Below are positions 23,930-37,900 of a stretch of DNA of 64,000 nucleotides, piece after piece. The notes beneath the pieces were generated by a model. That model did no database searches. It was not told the DNA's origin and worked only from the letters and a program-made list of their open reading frames with translations. The position numbers and the translations under genes were made by a program. The stretch lies in NCBI RefSeq assembly GCF_958450345.1, contig NC_088783.1, positions 86,015,895-86,079,894 of the forward strand, in the 5' to 3' direction. Within the stretch, counting starts at the first letter, position 1. Each line of letters begins with the position of its first letter. The stretch comes from Calliphora vicina (Eukaryota > Arthropoda > Insecta > Diptera > Calliphoridae).

Positions 23930-26674
23930 GCTCTAGCAACATATTTCTTACATTTGACTATGCAATAAATATGAAATTATCTCATTTCATCACAATCAGC
24001 TAATATAAATATTCATACTGTTCGTTCGTATTACTATTAAAATTGCAATGCTAGTCTGCAATTTTTAGTAGCAAACACAATCCATTGCATATCCACCAAA
24101 ATATATGTTCGTGCTTTAGTACCACACACAGTTTTTCTGTCGTGCTAATATTGCACTCCATTCGTTTTATTTTGTTGTGCTGGCAAACTTTTCTAGCAAA
24201 AATACACACTTCTGTAGTTGTGCTATAGCACAATTGACATTTCTGCAATTGATGCTATCAGTTGCTGTTCTTGATAAGTGCATAACAACATATCAGTAAA
24301 CACACCCAATGTACAGTTGGGCAGAATCAAAATTTTTTTGAAATATATCTGGCATTTCTAAACGGCTGATCTGATCAGGATAAAATTTGACGCGGGCATA
24401 GCCAAGGAGTATTCGAGTTTAAATTATTGAAATGGGACCTACAAATGCCTCAGGGGCGGCGCTATGGGGGCTCAGAATAGGGTACCTTCGTCATGCAAAA
24501 TTTTTAAACACGTGCCATTTTTTTGTTTCCCATTCGATTTCAAAGAGTTTTTTATGTTTAGAAAGCGCTCGCCTATGTCTTGAAAAAATATGCTTGTGTG
24601 TGCTATTTATCTCTTATACTTTTCGAGTTATAGGCATTTCAAAATTGAAATTTTAAAATTTTGCCATACCTTGGTCCGCTTTTTTAAAAATATAGGTCGT
24701 ACTTTTGTACCGAACGGGCTCGATTTTTTTTTGTTAGTTAGACAACTAAATTATCAGTAATATACAAAATATTTCAGAGTAATATCGATTATAGATCCAA
24801 AAATAAACGATTTTCAATTTAAGAATTCAAAAAATAGTAGATTTTTGCTGTTTTTTGGATGAAAAGGTGACTTAAATCTTTTTTATTAAAAAAAAACTTT
24901 CTTTAAGAACATATAACAATTTTATGTTTTTCTGTAAGGTAGCTTTACAGAGAACATTTTGATATAAAAAACATGTCCTATTTTTTGAACATGTTGCCCT
25001 TTCGTCCTTCGGAATTTGACCTATTTTTTGATAAAAATTTCAACTTTGGGCCACATGTTCTAAAATCCCAAAGTTGGGATCAAAAAACGGAAAGCAGCTT
25101 TAGAAACCTTGATTTGTTCCCTGTTTATCCCCAAAGTATTTTCCCAGCCCCGAAGGAAATGTAGACCATATGGTTAAAATTGTAAAAAATAAAATTTTCG
25201 GGATTTTCGCTTAAATTTTTAGGAATTGTGGGATTCCTTTTAACCTTTTGAAAAGTTTTTTTACACTTTGTAATTTGGAATGACAAATTTAAAAAACGTT
25301 GAAAATTTCATTGAGTTTTGCTAATAAATAAAGATTTTATTACAGATTACATATTTATTGAGTTTCTAAAACTAAAATTTTTATCAAAATTTTAATAGGA
25401 TTGCAAATACATATTAGGAACAATTTGATCCACATTTATTCCGAACATTTTTTTTCTTGTTTAGATATTTTAATTTTTGGTCTTACAAAAAAAATGCAAG
25501 TCAATATCTCAGTTAGATTCAAAAATATTTACACTAATGAATAATCGTTATTTCGTATTACATACTTGACAATAAAATAACTAGCAGCATCCAAATAGCC
25601 AAAAAACAAGAAATATCAATGCAACCATAGCAAAGCAACCAAAGAAATGTAAATTGCTGCCAGAGAAAATTGATAGCACAACAAAACAAAAACGAATGCT
25701 GACGCGCAATATTAGTTCGGCAAAAAAGTGTGTATGCTGCTATAGCACGAACATATATTTTGGTTGTTGTGCTACAATAACGAGTTGACAACTGGTTGTA
25801 TCTGCTACTAGAAATTGCAAACTAAAGGTAGAATCACACGATTGCCGCAATGCACCAATTATTGGTCTATTTTATACGTCAATCGTGTGATTTCACAACT
25901 TATTGGCTCATATGTCAAACCACAACAATATTGTGCTTATTTGGCCCAATCAAATGCAACCCTGGTACGGCAATCATGTGAATGCTTGATAGGCAACATG
26001 CACCAATAAAAAAGTTAAAAATACACCAATATTTATTGTGTTCTAGTGCGGCAATCAAAGAAGACAATTAGCGCCAATATTAATTTTTGTAAATGAAATA
26101 TTGTTTTTGTGAGCCACTCTCTGACCCACATACATCTTTTAACATTTCTTTATTAATTTTTTTATATGATAATTAAGGCCGACGCAATTTTCTTTTTTTA
26201 TTTAACAAATATTTTTTTCAAAAACAGATTGGTTTTACATTTATGTAAACAAAACAAAATTTAACATCTAGCACAACAGCTGTTTCTCTGAGTTGCCGTA
26301 AACTAGAACAATCGTGTGACTGAAATGCGACAATTATTGCCACTAAATCGCTTTGCGCCAATTTACGACAATCAAATTTATATAAAATGAAGCAATCATG
26401 TGACTGCAGAGAATTTGATTGGGACAATTTCTTTATTGGGCCCCAATTCAGCACAATAAAATTTGTATTAAATTGGTTCATTGCGGCAATCGTGTGATCC
26501 TACCTTAACTTTGCAATTTGTATAGTAATATATGAATAGTAACAGCAATTTATATTAGCAGAGTTATACAAAATTATAATAGTAACTATATTTTTAGTAT
26601 GCAGATTGATAAAAATGTATATTTACTGCAATTGACGGCTAATATAGTAGCAATTGTAAACCCTGGTTTTAACA
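23930..26674. mobile_element. Large inverted-repeat element holding other elements
   Basis: AACCAGGGTTT near 23,931 is answered by AAACCCTGGTT near 26,658. Related tracts such as TTGTGCTA...TAGCA recur inverted at ~24,040-24,260 and ~25,670-25,815. It contains another MITE (25825-26506) and about 900 bp (24,300-25,250) of unclassified sequence. Treat the outer limits as approximate. Confidence 0.45.
25825..26506. mobile_element. MITE with ~28-bp terminal inverted repeats
   Basis: Left end AAGGTAGAATCACACGATTG and right end CAATCGTGTGATCCTACCTT are near-perfect complements. Additional GCGGCAATCGTGTGA-like motifs recur inside. No coding region. Confidence 0.8.
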
Positions 26675-26831
26675 ACTCTTTTATAACATCATGTTTTAAC
26701 AGTATTTCATGCCTGTTGTAGACGGGGTGATAATTGTGCTATCTACATTGTTTAATGTGATCTTGAAACTAGAGATTTACCCTGCATTTACACATGCAAG
26801 TAAATTGATGAAAGTTAAGAAAATGTATTAC

Positions 26832-29800
26832 TAGCTGACCCGGTGCGCTTTGCCACCCCAATTAGAAGAAAGAAATAGTACTATCCAGTCTCACATTCTG
26901 AATCTAATTGTAAATGTCTAATTTCATATTTCTGGGTCCATTATTATTATAATAAAATATTCAAAAAGTACTATTGCAATAAGGAAATAGTACCATTGAT
27001 TATCACTTTTAAATTCGCTTTCACTAAACCATAACCCGTCAAGTTTGAATTTTAGATTTGTATATCATTTATTATATTATCAACTAATTTTGTTTCTATA
27101 ATACTTAATATTTAATCATTGTAGAATACGCAAGGTACAATTATTAAAAAGTACGTTCTCAATTATACATTCCCTATAACGTCAAACAAAAGAAAATTAA
27201 AAAAATTAGAAAAAAAACAAAACGAAATGTCTAAGACAAAAATAAATTAATTAAACAAATTTTTGTGTATTTACTTTTTTTGTGAAATATTCAATTCAAA
27301 TTAAATTTTTTCCAAATAAATATGTGTTAGTTTTAATATAACGTGCAAAACATTGCGAAAACGTTGACGTTGACGTTGTAGGGGTAAATATTGAAAACTC
27401 TCCCTAATAATTGTACCTGGTTGGTTCTACCATGATATTTAATAAATTATCACAAAACCGAAACCGGTCGGTTTTTAATTTATTAAAACCGAAACCGCGG
27501 TTTTGAAATTCTTCGATATTTTGGAAACTCTAGGTCCATTATTATAGGAAAGTCAAAAAAGTACCATTAGAATATATAAAAAGTACCAAAAATCCCCCAC
27601 TTGTGGTTTCCCACTCACTCTGGTCCATATAACCTTTATTTCATGGCTTTAGGTTCATTGGTGAAGAAATTACAAAAAGTACCATTCGAATAAAGAAAAA
27701 GTACCAAAAAGTCTCCCCCAAGAATTCTAACTTACTTAGGACCATGTATGCTTAATTTCATGTTTTTAAGTCCATTGCTATAGAAAATTAAAAAAAGTAC
27801 CATTAGAATAAACAAAAAGTACCATGAGGTATCCGCTTGAATTTTCAATCACTTAGGACCATATACGCTTAATTTCATATTTCTAGGTCCATTATATTAT
27901 AGAAAATTCAAAAAGTACCATTAGAATATAGAAAAAGTACCAAAAAGCACCCACTTGTAGTTTCGCACTCACTCGGTTCCATATAAGCTTTATTTCATGT
28001 TTCTATGTTCATTGGTGAAGAAATTACTAAAAGTACCATTTGAATAAAGAAAAAGTACCAAAAAGTCTCCCCCTAGAATTCTCACTCACCTAGGACCATA
28101 TATGCTTAATTTCATGTTTCTAAGTCCATTGTTATAGAAAATTCAAAAAAGTACCATTAGAATATAGAAAAAATACTAAAAAGTATACACTTGTTGTTTT
28201 CCAGTCACTCGGGTTCATATGAGCTTTATTTCATGATTCTAGGTTCATTGGTGATGAAATTACAAAAAGTACCATTCGAATAAAGAAAAAGTACCAAACA
28301 GTCTCCCCCTAGAATTCTCACTCACTTAGGACCATATATGCTTAATTTCATGTTTATAAGTCCATTGTTATATAAAATTCAAAAAAGTACCATTAGAATA
28401 TAGAAAAAGTACCAAAAAGCAGCCACTTGTGCATTCCCACTCACTCTGGTCCATATAACCTTTATTTCATGTTTCTAGGTTCATTGGTGAAGAAATTGCA
28501 AAAAGTACCATTAGAATAAAGAAAAAGTACCAAAAAGTCTCCCCCAAGAATTCTAACTCACTTAGGACCATGTATGCTTAATTTCATGTTATTGAGTCCA
28601 TTGCTAAGAAAATTAAAAAAAGTACCATTAGCATAAATAAAAAGTACCATGAGGTATCCGCTTGAAATTTCAATCACTTAGGACCATATACGCTTAATTT
28701 CATAATTCTAGGTCCATTATATTATAGAAAATTCAAAAAGTACCATTAGAATATAGAAAAAGTACCAAAAAGCTCCAAAAAGCACCCACTTGTAGTTTCC
28801 CACTCACTCGGACTTCTCACTCACTTAGGACCATATATGTTTAATTTCGTGTTTCTAAGTCCATTGTTATAGAAAATTCAAAAAAGTACCATTAGAATAT
28901 AGAAAAAGTACTAAAAAGTATACACTTGTGGTTTTCCAGTCACTCGAGTTCATATAAGCTTTATTTCATGTTTATAGGTTCATTGGTGAAGAAATTACAA
29001 AAAGTACCAATCGAATAAAGAAAAAGTACCAAAAAGTCTCCCCCTTAGAATTCTCACTTACTTAGGACCATACATATATGCTTAATTTCATGTTTCTAAG
29101 TTCATTGTTATAGAAAATTCAAAAAAGTAGCATTAGAATAAACAAAATGTACCAAAAAGTCTCCCCCTAGAATTCTCACTCACTTAGGACCATATATGCT
29201 TAACTTAATATTTCTATATCCATTATTACAGCAAATTCAAAAAGTACCATTAGAATATAGAAAAAGTACCAAAAAGCAGTCACTTGTAGATTTCCACTCA
29301 CTCCGGTCCATATAAGTTTAATTTCATGGCTTTAGGTTTATTGGTGAAGAAATTACAAAAAGTACCATTCGAATAAAGAAAAAGTACCAAAAAGTCTCCC
29401 CCTAGAATTCTCACTCACTTAGGACCATATATGCTTAATTTCATGTCTCTAAGTCCATTGCTATATAGAAAATTCAAAAAAGTACCATTAGAATATAGAA
29501 AAAGTACGAAAAAGCCCACACTTGTGGTTTCCCACTCACTCGGTTCCATATAAGCTTAATTTCATGGCTTTAGGTTCATTGGTGAAGAAATTGCAAAAAG
29601 TACCATTCGAATAAAGAAAAAGTACCAAAAAGTCTCCCCCTAGAATTCTCACTGACTTAGGACCGTGTATGCTTCATTTCATGTTTCTAAGTCCATTTTT
29701 ATAGGAAATTAAAAAAGTACCATTATGATAAGTACCATGAAGTATCCGCTTGAATTTTCACTCACATAGGACCGCATACGCTTAATTTCATGTTTCTAGG

Positions 29801-31050
29801 TCCATTATTATAGAAAATTCAAAAAGTACCATTATAATGTAGAAAAAGTACCAAAAAGCAGCCACATGTGGATTCCCACCCACTCGGGCCCATGTAAGCT
29901 TTATTTCATGTTTCTAGGTTCATTGGTGAAGAAATTACAAAAAGTACCATTCGATTAAAGAAAAAGTACCAAAAAGTCTATTATAAAATTCACACTCACT
30001 TAGGACCATATATGCTTAATTTCATGTTTCTAAGTACATTGTCATATAAAATTCAAAAAGTACCATTAGATGAATAAAAAAGTACCTATAGTTCAGTTCT
30101 CACATTTTGGTACCTAAATATTGTAGCCTATGCCTAACACAAACTTCTTACTTTAATGTCGATAAGTGAAGTAATTTAAAATATTAAAAAAGTACCATTA
30201 GGAGAAAAGTACCAGTTTCCCTTTTCTTCCTCGAACACCCCTCAATTTTGCCAAAATTGTTTATGCTACAGACATGTCTCAATATATTAAAATCTGTGTT
30301 AATGTGCCCAAGAAAAAATATGTTTTAAAAAAAGTATCAAACTGTTTACCCGGATTTGGCCCAATATACACCTTGGCACCCAAATTGGCTTAATAATTTC
30401 AAATAAAATGTAATTTCCCGATTTTATCCCCTTTTTTTGGTACCTTTTTTATCCCCATTGCTTTGGTAAAATTTTATTCAAATAAATTTCTGTATCGTGG
30501 TGGGAGATCATAATAAAATATTCGTATGTCTATGTCAGATTATAGAAAAACATATTTTATGAAAAAGTACCAAAAATAAACACAATTTTTATCCCTTAGG
30601 GTTCGAATTTCCAAAAAGTACCAAACTTATATTTTTTATTTTTTGATAAGTAAAGAATATGATTTAAAATATGATTCTATGTTTATTGGTTTAAAAGATA
30701 CATAGGGTGCCGAAAAAGTACCAGAATACAGTTTTTACCCGTTTTCTCCCCTAAAAGTTTCGAATTTCGAAAAAGTACGAAACACCTGTCAGCTTATTTT
30801 TTGAATGGAGTAACATGCAATTTTAAGTTTTTTTTGTATCTTTATTAGTTTTTAAGATATAAGGTTACCGAATTTACCCTTTTTTACCCCCTAAACGTTC
30901 GAATTTCCAAAAATCCCTCTTATCGGATCGTTTTGGGGTGGGAGGAACCCACAGTTAAAATTTCGTGATTCTCGCTTCAGTCGTTTGGGCTGTGCGATGA
31001 TGAATCAGTCAGTCAGTGAGTCAGTAACGTTACTCTTTTATATATATAGA
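26832..31050. repeat. 4.2-kb repeat element with ~118-bp minisatellite interior
   Basis: Starts ACTAGCTGACCCGGTGCG and ends with a GTAACGTTACTC palindrome followed by TTTTATATATATAGATT. Between about 27,540 and 30,200 lie roughly twenty tandem units of about 118 bp. Each contains AAAAAGTACCATT, GAAAAAGTACCAAAAAG and TTAATTTCATG-type blocks. Alternate units differ (CTCCCCCTAGAATTCTCAC versus CACTTGT), so the higher-order period is about 236 bp. The flanks carry further degenerate AAAAGTACC. No coding region. Similar ACTAGCTGACCCGG starts are known to me from unclassified animal repeats, but I cannot assign a class. Confidence 0.75.
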
Positions 31051-31489
31051 TTATCGAAAATGTCGAAAATACATCAGAGGTATTCACAATATTGTGCATT
31101 TTTTTGATTCCAAATTTATACAATGGTGTATTCCTGTATATTTTGTTAGTGTAAAATAAAAATGCAATGCATATACAATGATGCAATACCATTTGCAGAA
31201 GATTGTGAACTCCGCTATCAAAATGTCTACAAGTTGCTTGAGTGTTTACACATGCAAGTAAAAGTTCATTTTGTAAATGTTAGTGAAGGAGAATGATGTT
31301 CCACAAATATAAGAAAATTGCTGCGAATTATATAAATAAACTTTTTAAATATCAGCAAATATTTCTGGGGAAAATGTTTGTGTTAACAATTTGATTTATA
31401 AAAACTTATGAAATTTATATTCTTTACGAAACCGATACGCATTAATGGCTATTTGAACTATTTTATTTAACACACATAAAATAAGTAAA

Positions 31490-31690
31490 TATCTACATAT
31501 TCTGAACTTATTAACAAAATATTTATTTTTTACATAAATATGTAAAGCCCTCACTATTCAATTATCTACACTAAATTAAGTTAAAATTCATATTTGTATA
31601 ATTTTTAATTTTTGTTTTTTGACAATTGTTAAGACCAATTGTTGTTTTTGTAGAACTTCCACCACCTTGTAATAATTGGCTTGATCACTG
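31490..31690 (-). repeat. Inverted copy of the 18.8-kb and 60.1-kb repeat block
   Basis: Contains CTTATTAACAAAATATTTAT, GACAATTGTTAAGACCAATTG and CACCACCTTG. These are the reverse of blocks in 18,780-19,040 and 60,070-60,255. It is part of a dispersed non-coding repeat. Confidence 0.6.
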
Positions 31691-31800
31691 TCCAGCAGTG
31701 AGCAGCAGGTGACTGGATGTGTGATTGTGTTATTACAAAAGTGTGAACGTATTGAATTTTTCGAACTGTTACTTGCATGTGTAAACGGTAGGTTTGCAAA

Positions 31801-31998
31801 ATTTCTCAAATAATAATGATACCTAAACCGGGTAATGATTTAACCTTTCCATTTTCTTATAGACCTATTAGCCTACTCCCTTGTTTGTCGAAGCTATTCG
31901 AAAAAATATTCCAAGAAAAGATCATTTCTTTTTTGAATGATGGAAACATTATCCCAGTTCACCAATTTGGTTTCCGTGAACATCATTTAACACACCAC
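31801..31998 (+). pseudogene. Non-LTR retrotransposon reverse transcriptase fragment
   Basis: Sixty-odd residues read IPKPGNDLTFPFSYRPISLL, then CLSKLFEKIFQEKI and IPVHQFGFREHH. This is the N-terminal part of a Jockey-type reverse transcriptase (the KPGKD--SYRPISLL and HQFGFR--HST motifs). The similarity stops abruptly at 31,998 and neither the YADD motif nor the endonuclease is present. A short dead insert. Confidence 0.85.
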
Positions 31999-32873
31999 TT
32001 GTTCGATATTGGTTTCTTGTTTGTAGTCAGTAACTCAAAATCACTTTTGACAATTTATCTTTCCGAATCGAAGAATTTGCAACAAAATGGCATCGATTTG
32101 TTGCATATTTTTGAATATTTTCTTATAAATGCATATTTTTCTTTTAAATGCATATATTTAGCATATTTTTCCATTTTATTTAATTTTCTTTTGGATATAT
32201 TTTTATATTAGTGTACACTGTACATTAGATCGTACCTCAAAAAAAATTCCCCGTACACCCTCTAATGCATTGGTAGGCGTTCATATTGTTGAGATTACGA
32301 AGATTTTCGTGAATTTACACGTACACAACCCGAAAGTAAACAAAACACACAGCAAGAGCGTAAAAAATACAAATAACTCATTTAGTTTCAAACAATAGAG
32401 CGTAAAAATACAAACATTTCATTCAGTTGCTTGATGTTGTTGCGGATTTTTTATTTTTAGCCCATACATGCACACAAACTACAATTTCTCTTTTTGCGCT
32501 TCCCTGCTCTAATGTAATGTATTTTTTTCATTATATCTTTGCCATTTACAGTCGGATCTTAAAGTATGATATATTAATATTTTTGTCTCGGGAAGACCAT
32601 TGTTTTGCTCTAAGGGCCATAAACCTCAAATATCCCGTTCTAGTATTTATCCACCAGATCTTTGTTCCTACCACTTTAATGAAAGAATAAATCATTAAAC
32701 TTTTGCTAACGAAGTAATTAGATAATACCTGCAGAACAGTCTGCATTTACCATCGGATGTATACATAATGTAACGAAATCGTGTCTTGTTGTCAAAGATA
32801 ATTCGACAAAATTTGGTACAAGCTTTTCTATTGCTCCAAGGACGAAGTCTATTGAATTTGGTTATAATCGGTC

Positions 32874-33789
32874 CAGCGTTGCCACTCATAAAATATTTTT
32901 CCTACCAAATTTCTAATTAAAAACTACCAAAGCCTACCAAAACCTACCAAATTTAAAATATTTGAGAAATGCTATATGGATTCGTTTCAAAATTGATAGT
33001 TAACTATATAATTATATTATTGCTGCTATAAAATTACCCAGAGGAAGAAAGTTATTTAATAACACTACAATCATAAATATGTTAAAATCGTTCAGTTTTC
33101 GAGATTTTATTTTTGAGTCGATTTAACGATGTCCTTCGTACGTCTGTCTGGCTGGTTGTCCATGTATTTCACATAGCCCCCATATAAATGTCCTCCAGAA
33201 ATAAGACATTATCCGTCATAAATGCATGACTTATATAGATATTAAATAACATTTTTACAAATAAATTACACCTAAAAATTCAATTCATAATTGATCATAG
33301 CTTTCATATATGGCCCTCTTCCGAAAATTACTTAAACGAGCATAAATCTCCTAAAAGTGTTGGTATCCCGAAAAAATTCAACACAAATAAGTTTCATATA
33401 GAAATAAATTACGCGTCCTTATTTCCATAATTGCACATTTAAAGTGTCAGATGAAACAGAAATATTGAATAAAAGTTTTGAGAGCGCTGTGGCATTTTTT
33501 GAACTCAATACTACTTAATAAATACACATTTAACTGACTAAACTAAATATTTAAGATAATGCTATCTTCATATTTTGCAAATATGTAGTTTTATTATTTT
33601 GGCTTAACATAAGTAGTTTTTTCGTTATTATTTTAATTATTTTGTTCTTAAAAATACTTATGTATTCAGAAATATCGTAGCCTACCAAAATACGACAAAT
33701 ATCTGAACAAACCAACCAAACTACCAAAAGTCAATTTGTTAACATCAAACTACCAATTTTGGTCCAATTGGACCAAAGCGACAACGCTG
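32874..33789. mobile_element. hAT-type MITE (CAGCGTTGCC family), copy 1
   Basis: Left end CAGCGTTGCCACTCA and right end CGACAACGCTG, flanked by an exact 8-bp duplication AATCGGTC (32866-32873, 33790-33797). The subterminal CTACCAAA repeats are shared with copy 2 at 36323. This longer copy has an extra middle with a GTCTGTCTGGCTGG tract near 33,143. Confidence 0.88.
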
Positions 33790-34380
33790 AATCGGTCCAT
33801 TATTTCTCCTAGCCCCCATATAATTGCCCTATCTGAAAATAGTGAAATTTATATTTTTCTTTTATTAATAAATATATTTCAAATAAATAACTTGTTTTTA
33901 TTGCATATTTTTGTAATTTTTAGTGCATGAAAATCCTTGCCTTGGTTATCATGTAAAGCTTTGTACTCTTCTTCCATTGCGCATTTCCATAATTGTGCTT
34001 CTTATACAACAAAAAGTTTATTTGTATTTCTTTCTAAATGGAAAAGGTTTTCTGATGATGCAACCAGTAAAGTGTGTATTATCACTTGCTTATTCCCCTA
34101 CAATAAATTTTAATAATTTTATTTAGAGTATTTAAACGGGAATAAAGCACGTTAAAAGCTTAAATATATTTTGTACTCTTCCCATAAATAATTTTGATGA
34201 TAATTCAAATTTATTGAACAATTTTTAAAATTTGACAACACAAATTGGATATAGTTATATAAAAAATATTCGCTAGGCCAACAATGTTTTGGTGCTATTA
34301 ATATTTTGCACTTTAACCACTCGGATTCTGAAAGCCGTATTAGATAAACACAAACAAAACACGGTTTCAACTCGCATATA

Positions 34381-34584
34381 ACCCCCTGTCTATACCTGAT
34401 AAATTTTTATCACGATAAGCGTCAAAATGGTTGTCAAGATAAAACATTATCAGGTATAGTCACACTTATTAGTATTATTGCTTTGTTATGATAAAATTGA
34501 CAGTGTTTTTGCTCAGACAACTTTGTCTTGACAATAAACGTCATTAATTGTTATGATAAATATTTGTCATATATAGATAGGGGT
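34381..34584. mobile_element. Palindromic MITE (CTATACCTGATAA family)
   Basis: Starts ACCCCCTGTCTATACCTGAT and ends with an imperfect complement finishing TAGATAGGGGT. The arms contain TTGTCAAGATAAAAC and TTTGTCTTGACAA. It ends about 325 bp before the nonA start codon, so it lies just upstream of that promoter. Confidence 0.7.
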
Positions 34585-34649
34585 AACATTTCAAAACGAA
34601 GAATATAATTTGGCAATTAAAACAAAATTAATACTATTCTTTTCAGTGT

Positions 34650-34909
34650 AAAATACAACCCTAAACTTGACGAAACAAAAAATCAACCCTACTCAAATAC
34701 ACGCTTGTACGCCATTTTGTCTACAGTTGTTCTTTTTCATCACATTTTCTTCATTCCTTTTCCGGCTGTCGACTTGGTGAGTTGCAATTTTAATCTTGAT
34801 TGGAAGACGAGAAAAAGTTAAGACACAAAGCAGTCATTAGAAAAAGTGAATTTTGAAAATACAATTAAAAGTGATATTGAAAAGAAATAATAAATTTTGA
34901 ATAAGTAAA
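34650..34909 (+). promoter_or_regulatory. Probable nonA promoter and 5' UTR
   Basis: The stretch between a MITE and the nonA start is transposon-free. It includes a pyrimidine-rich CTTTTCC patch near 34,758, typical of transcription starts of highly expressed genes. I cannot fix the start site. GGTGAGTT just after it could be a donor for a 5' UTR intron. Confidence 0.4.
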
Positions 34910-37900
34910 ATGGAAGGAGCAGTGAAAGCTGAAGTAAATGGCAGTGGTCCATTGCCACAAAGGCCTCAAAAAAATCAAGGCGGTGGCAACAAGAATTTCA
35001 ATAAGCCTCAAAATGAAGGTGGTCCTGCTGAAAAGAAGCCACGTTTTAACCAAGGAGGTGGTGGTAATAACAATCAGGGCAATAGAGGAGGCTTTGGAAA
35101 TAATCGTAATAACAATAACCGCAATCGTGGAGGAAACGCTGGTGGTGGCGGCAATAATAGAGGAAATTTCCAGAATCAGCAGGTAAGTCACTTTATTTCG
35201 CAATTATAATATGATTTGGTTGTATAATCTTATTGAAAAAATTGAAAAAATTTTCATCAATAAAATTTTCAAGTGTCTATAATAACAAAATGGCCGCCGT
35301 TTTCATTGCCACTTACGAATGCCGGTCGTTTTGTATTCGTGATACATATTTTTTCAATCAGTGTTGCCAACATTGTAATGAGAAAAAATGTGTATTAAAA
35401 AACAATTTACAGAAATCTATCTTGCAATAAATGTTTATTTTTAAAATGCGTTTATTTGATATTTTTTTTTTGATAAATTATTTATTTTTTTTGGAAATTA
35501 AGATAATTTATTTTTATGCTTATGATATAAATGCACATCACAAAATGAAAAAGATAAGAAAAAGTAAACATAAAATCAAGAATTCAAGTCATTCTGCGTG
35601 AATATACACATCTAATTGAATAAATGGCAAACTTAATGATCTACAAATTAAAAAACTATCTAATTTTAAAATATAAAATAACTCGAATTAAATATTCCAA
35701 GTTGCTTTCGTTTATGTCAGAAACAATAAAGTGCATTTTCAGTGCGTACGTTTCTAGATCTTTAGTTCATAATTCAAAAATTGAACTAAGTTAGCGAAAA
35801 TATTTGTACTAGTTCATTTAGCTCAATCAAGTGAGTAGTTCAATTGAATTAGTTCGTTGAAGAACGTATTTAAATAGAACTTAAAAATAATTCATATTTA
35901 AATACGAACTCAAAAAATGGCCCTAAAAAAGGCAGTTTTAGTTATGAACGGAACAACTCTATTGTATGTAGAATGTATATTTCGGAGCGCAATCGCTAAA
36001 AATATACATGAATAATTGATAGGTGATGGTGATAGGAGTTACTAAGGCTTTCAAATGATGTATAATTATTGAACATAAGAACATAATATAAAAAAGAAAC
36101 AATTAGAATATACTAATATGTAAAATTTTGAGTCTGAAAAATTCACATATCGCTCATTTGCTGCAGCAACGTCATAATTCAAAAAAGTCGTTTCGAGAAA
36201 AACGGCTTTGAATGTTTTATGACATTTTACTATTTCTTAAATAAATTTTCTTTAATAAACTTTTTTTTGTTTTTCGAGTTTCCGCTCTATGTTCTCTATG
36301 CTAATATCTTTCTAATCTGTATCAGCGTTGCCACTCATCAAATATTTTTCCTACCAAATTTCTAGTTAAAAGCTACCAAAGCCTACCAAAACCTACCAAA
36401 TTTAAAATATTTGAGAAATGCTATATGAATTCGTTTCAAAATTAATAGTTAACTTAAAATTATCCAGAGGAAGAATGATATTGAAGCAGGGTTTAACACA
36501 TATTATTAGAAAATAAAAGTTTTGAGAGCCCTTTGGCATTTTTTGAACTCAACACTACTAAATAAATACACATTTACCTGACTAAACTAAATATTTTAGA
36601 AAATGCTATCTTCATATTTTGCAAATATGTAGTTTTATTATTTTGGCTTAACATAAGTAATTTTTTCGTTATTATTTTAATTATTTTGTTCTTAAAAATA
36701 CTTCTGTATTCAGAAATATCGTAGCCTACCAAAATACGACAAATATCGGAACAAACCAACCAAACTACCAAAAGTCAATTTGTTAACTTCAAACTACCAA
36801 TTTTGGTCCAATTGGACCAAAGCGGCAACGCTGATCTGTATTTAACCCAAATTTTTTCTTGTCAAATATACGAGAAAACATGAATTTTAATTTTGACGTT
36901 TACAACAAAAAAACCCTCATACAATAAATAATTGACTTTTTTAAAAACTGATAAAACTATATGAAAGACTAAAGAACGGCGCATATTTGGTATTAGTCAG
37001 TTCAAAACACACGGATTTTGAGTTATGACGTAATTGATCTATATTACCAAAATCCTAAAAGTTTTTGCTTGGTTGGCTTTAAAATAGGAAATGTAAGCGA
37101 ATATTCGCGTATTAGTATAAAACGTTCACTAATTGGTTGTATTTAAATGTATTAAAATTATGTTTTTAAATTTAATTGTAACCATGTATAGCCCAATTAA
37201 ATAAATAAAAATGAAAAATAAAATAAAATTTAATGCCTTTGTCAACAATGAATGATATAAATTATATTTTTTATTTATAGCAAAATCAACAACAACCACA
37301 AAATAATCAACAGCAAGCTGCCGCTCAACAACCGGCATCAGATGCTAAACCTGAAGTCGCAGCTAAAACAGAGGCCAATGCTAATGTTGAGGTAAAAAAT
37401 GCGCCCCCTAATAACCAACAGCCACAACAAAATCAGCAAAATCAAAATCATAACAATATGAACAAACAGGGTGGCGGCGGAATGGGTGGTGGTGACGGTG
37501 GCCGTGGAATGGGAGGTGGCGGAGGTGGAAATCGTGACAACCGTGATCGTGGCCAAAAACGCGATCGTAACTTTGACGGTCCTCGTGGAGGAGGTGGCCG
37601 TGATGGTCCCAGAGGAATGGGAGATGGAGGTAACCGAGGCGGACCTGGACGCAATGATGAGTTCTTCATTAACCAACGTTTGCGTTCTATATCTGGCCCA
37701 ACTCACGAACTACCACCAATTGAGAGCACAGAGGAAACTAAATTCTCTGGCCGTAATCGTCTTTACGTTGGCAATCTGACCAACGATGTCTCCGAGGAAG
37801 ATTTACGTGAGCTATTCAAACCATACGGTGAAATTGGAGAAGTTTTCAGCAATCCCGAAAAGAATTTTGCTTTCTTAAAAATGGATTTCCATGTAAATGC

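Noticed and set aside
26832..31050. CRISPR-like regular array
   Set aside because: Units are about 118 bp and the parts between repeated blocks are themselves repeated. It is a minisatellite inside a eukaryotic repeat element.
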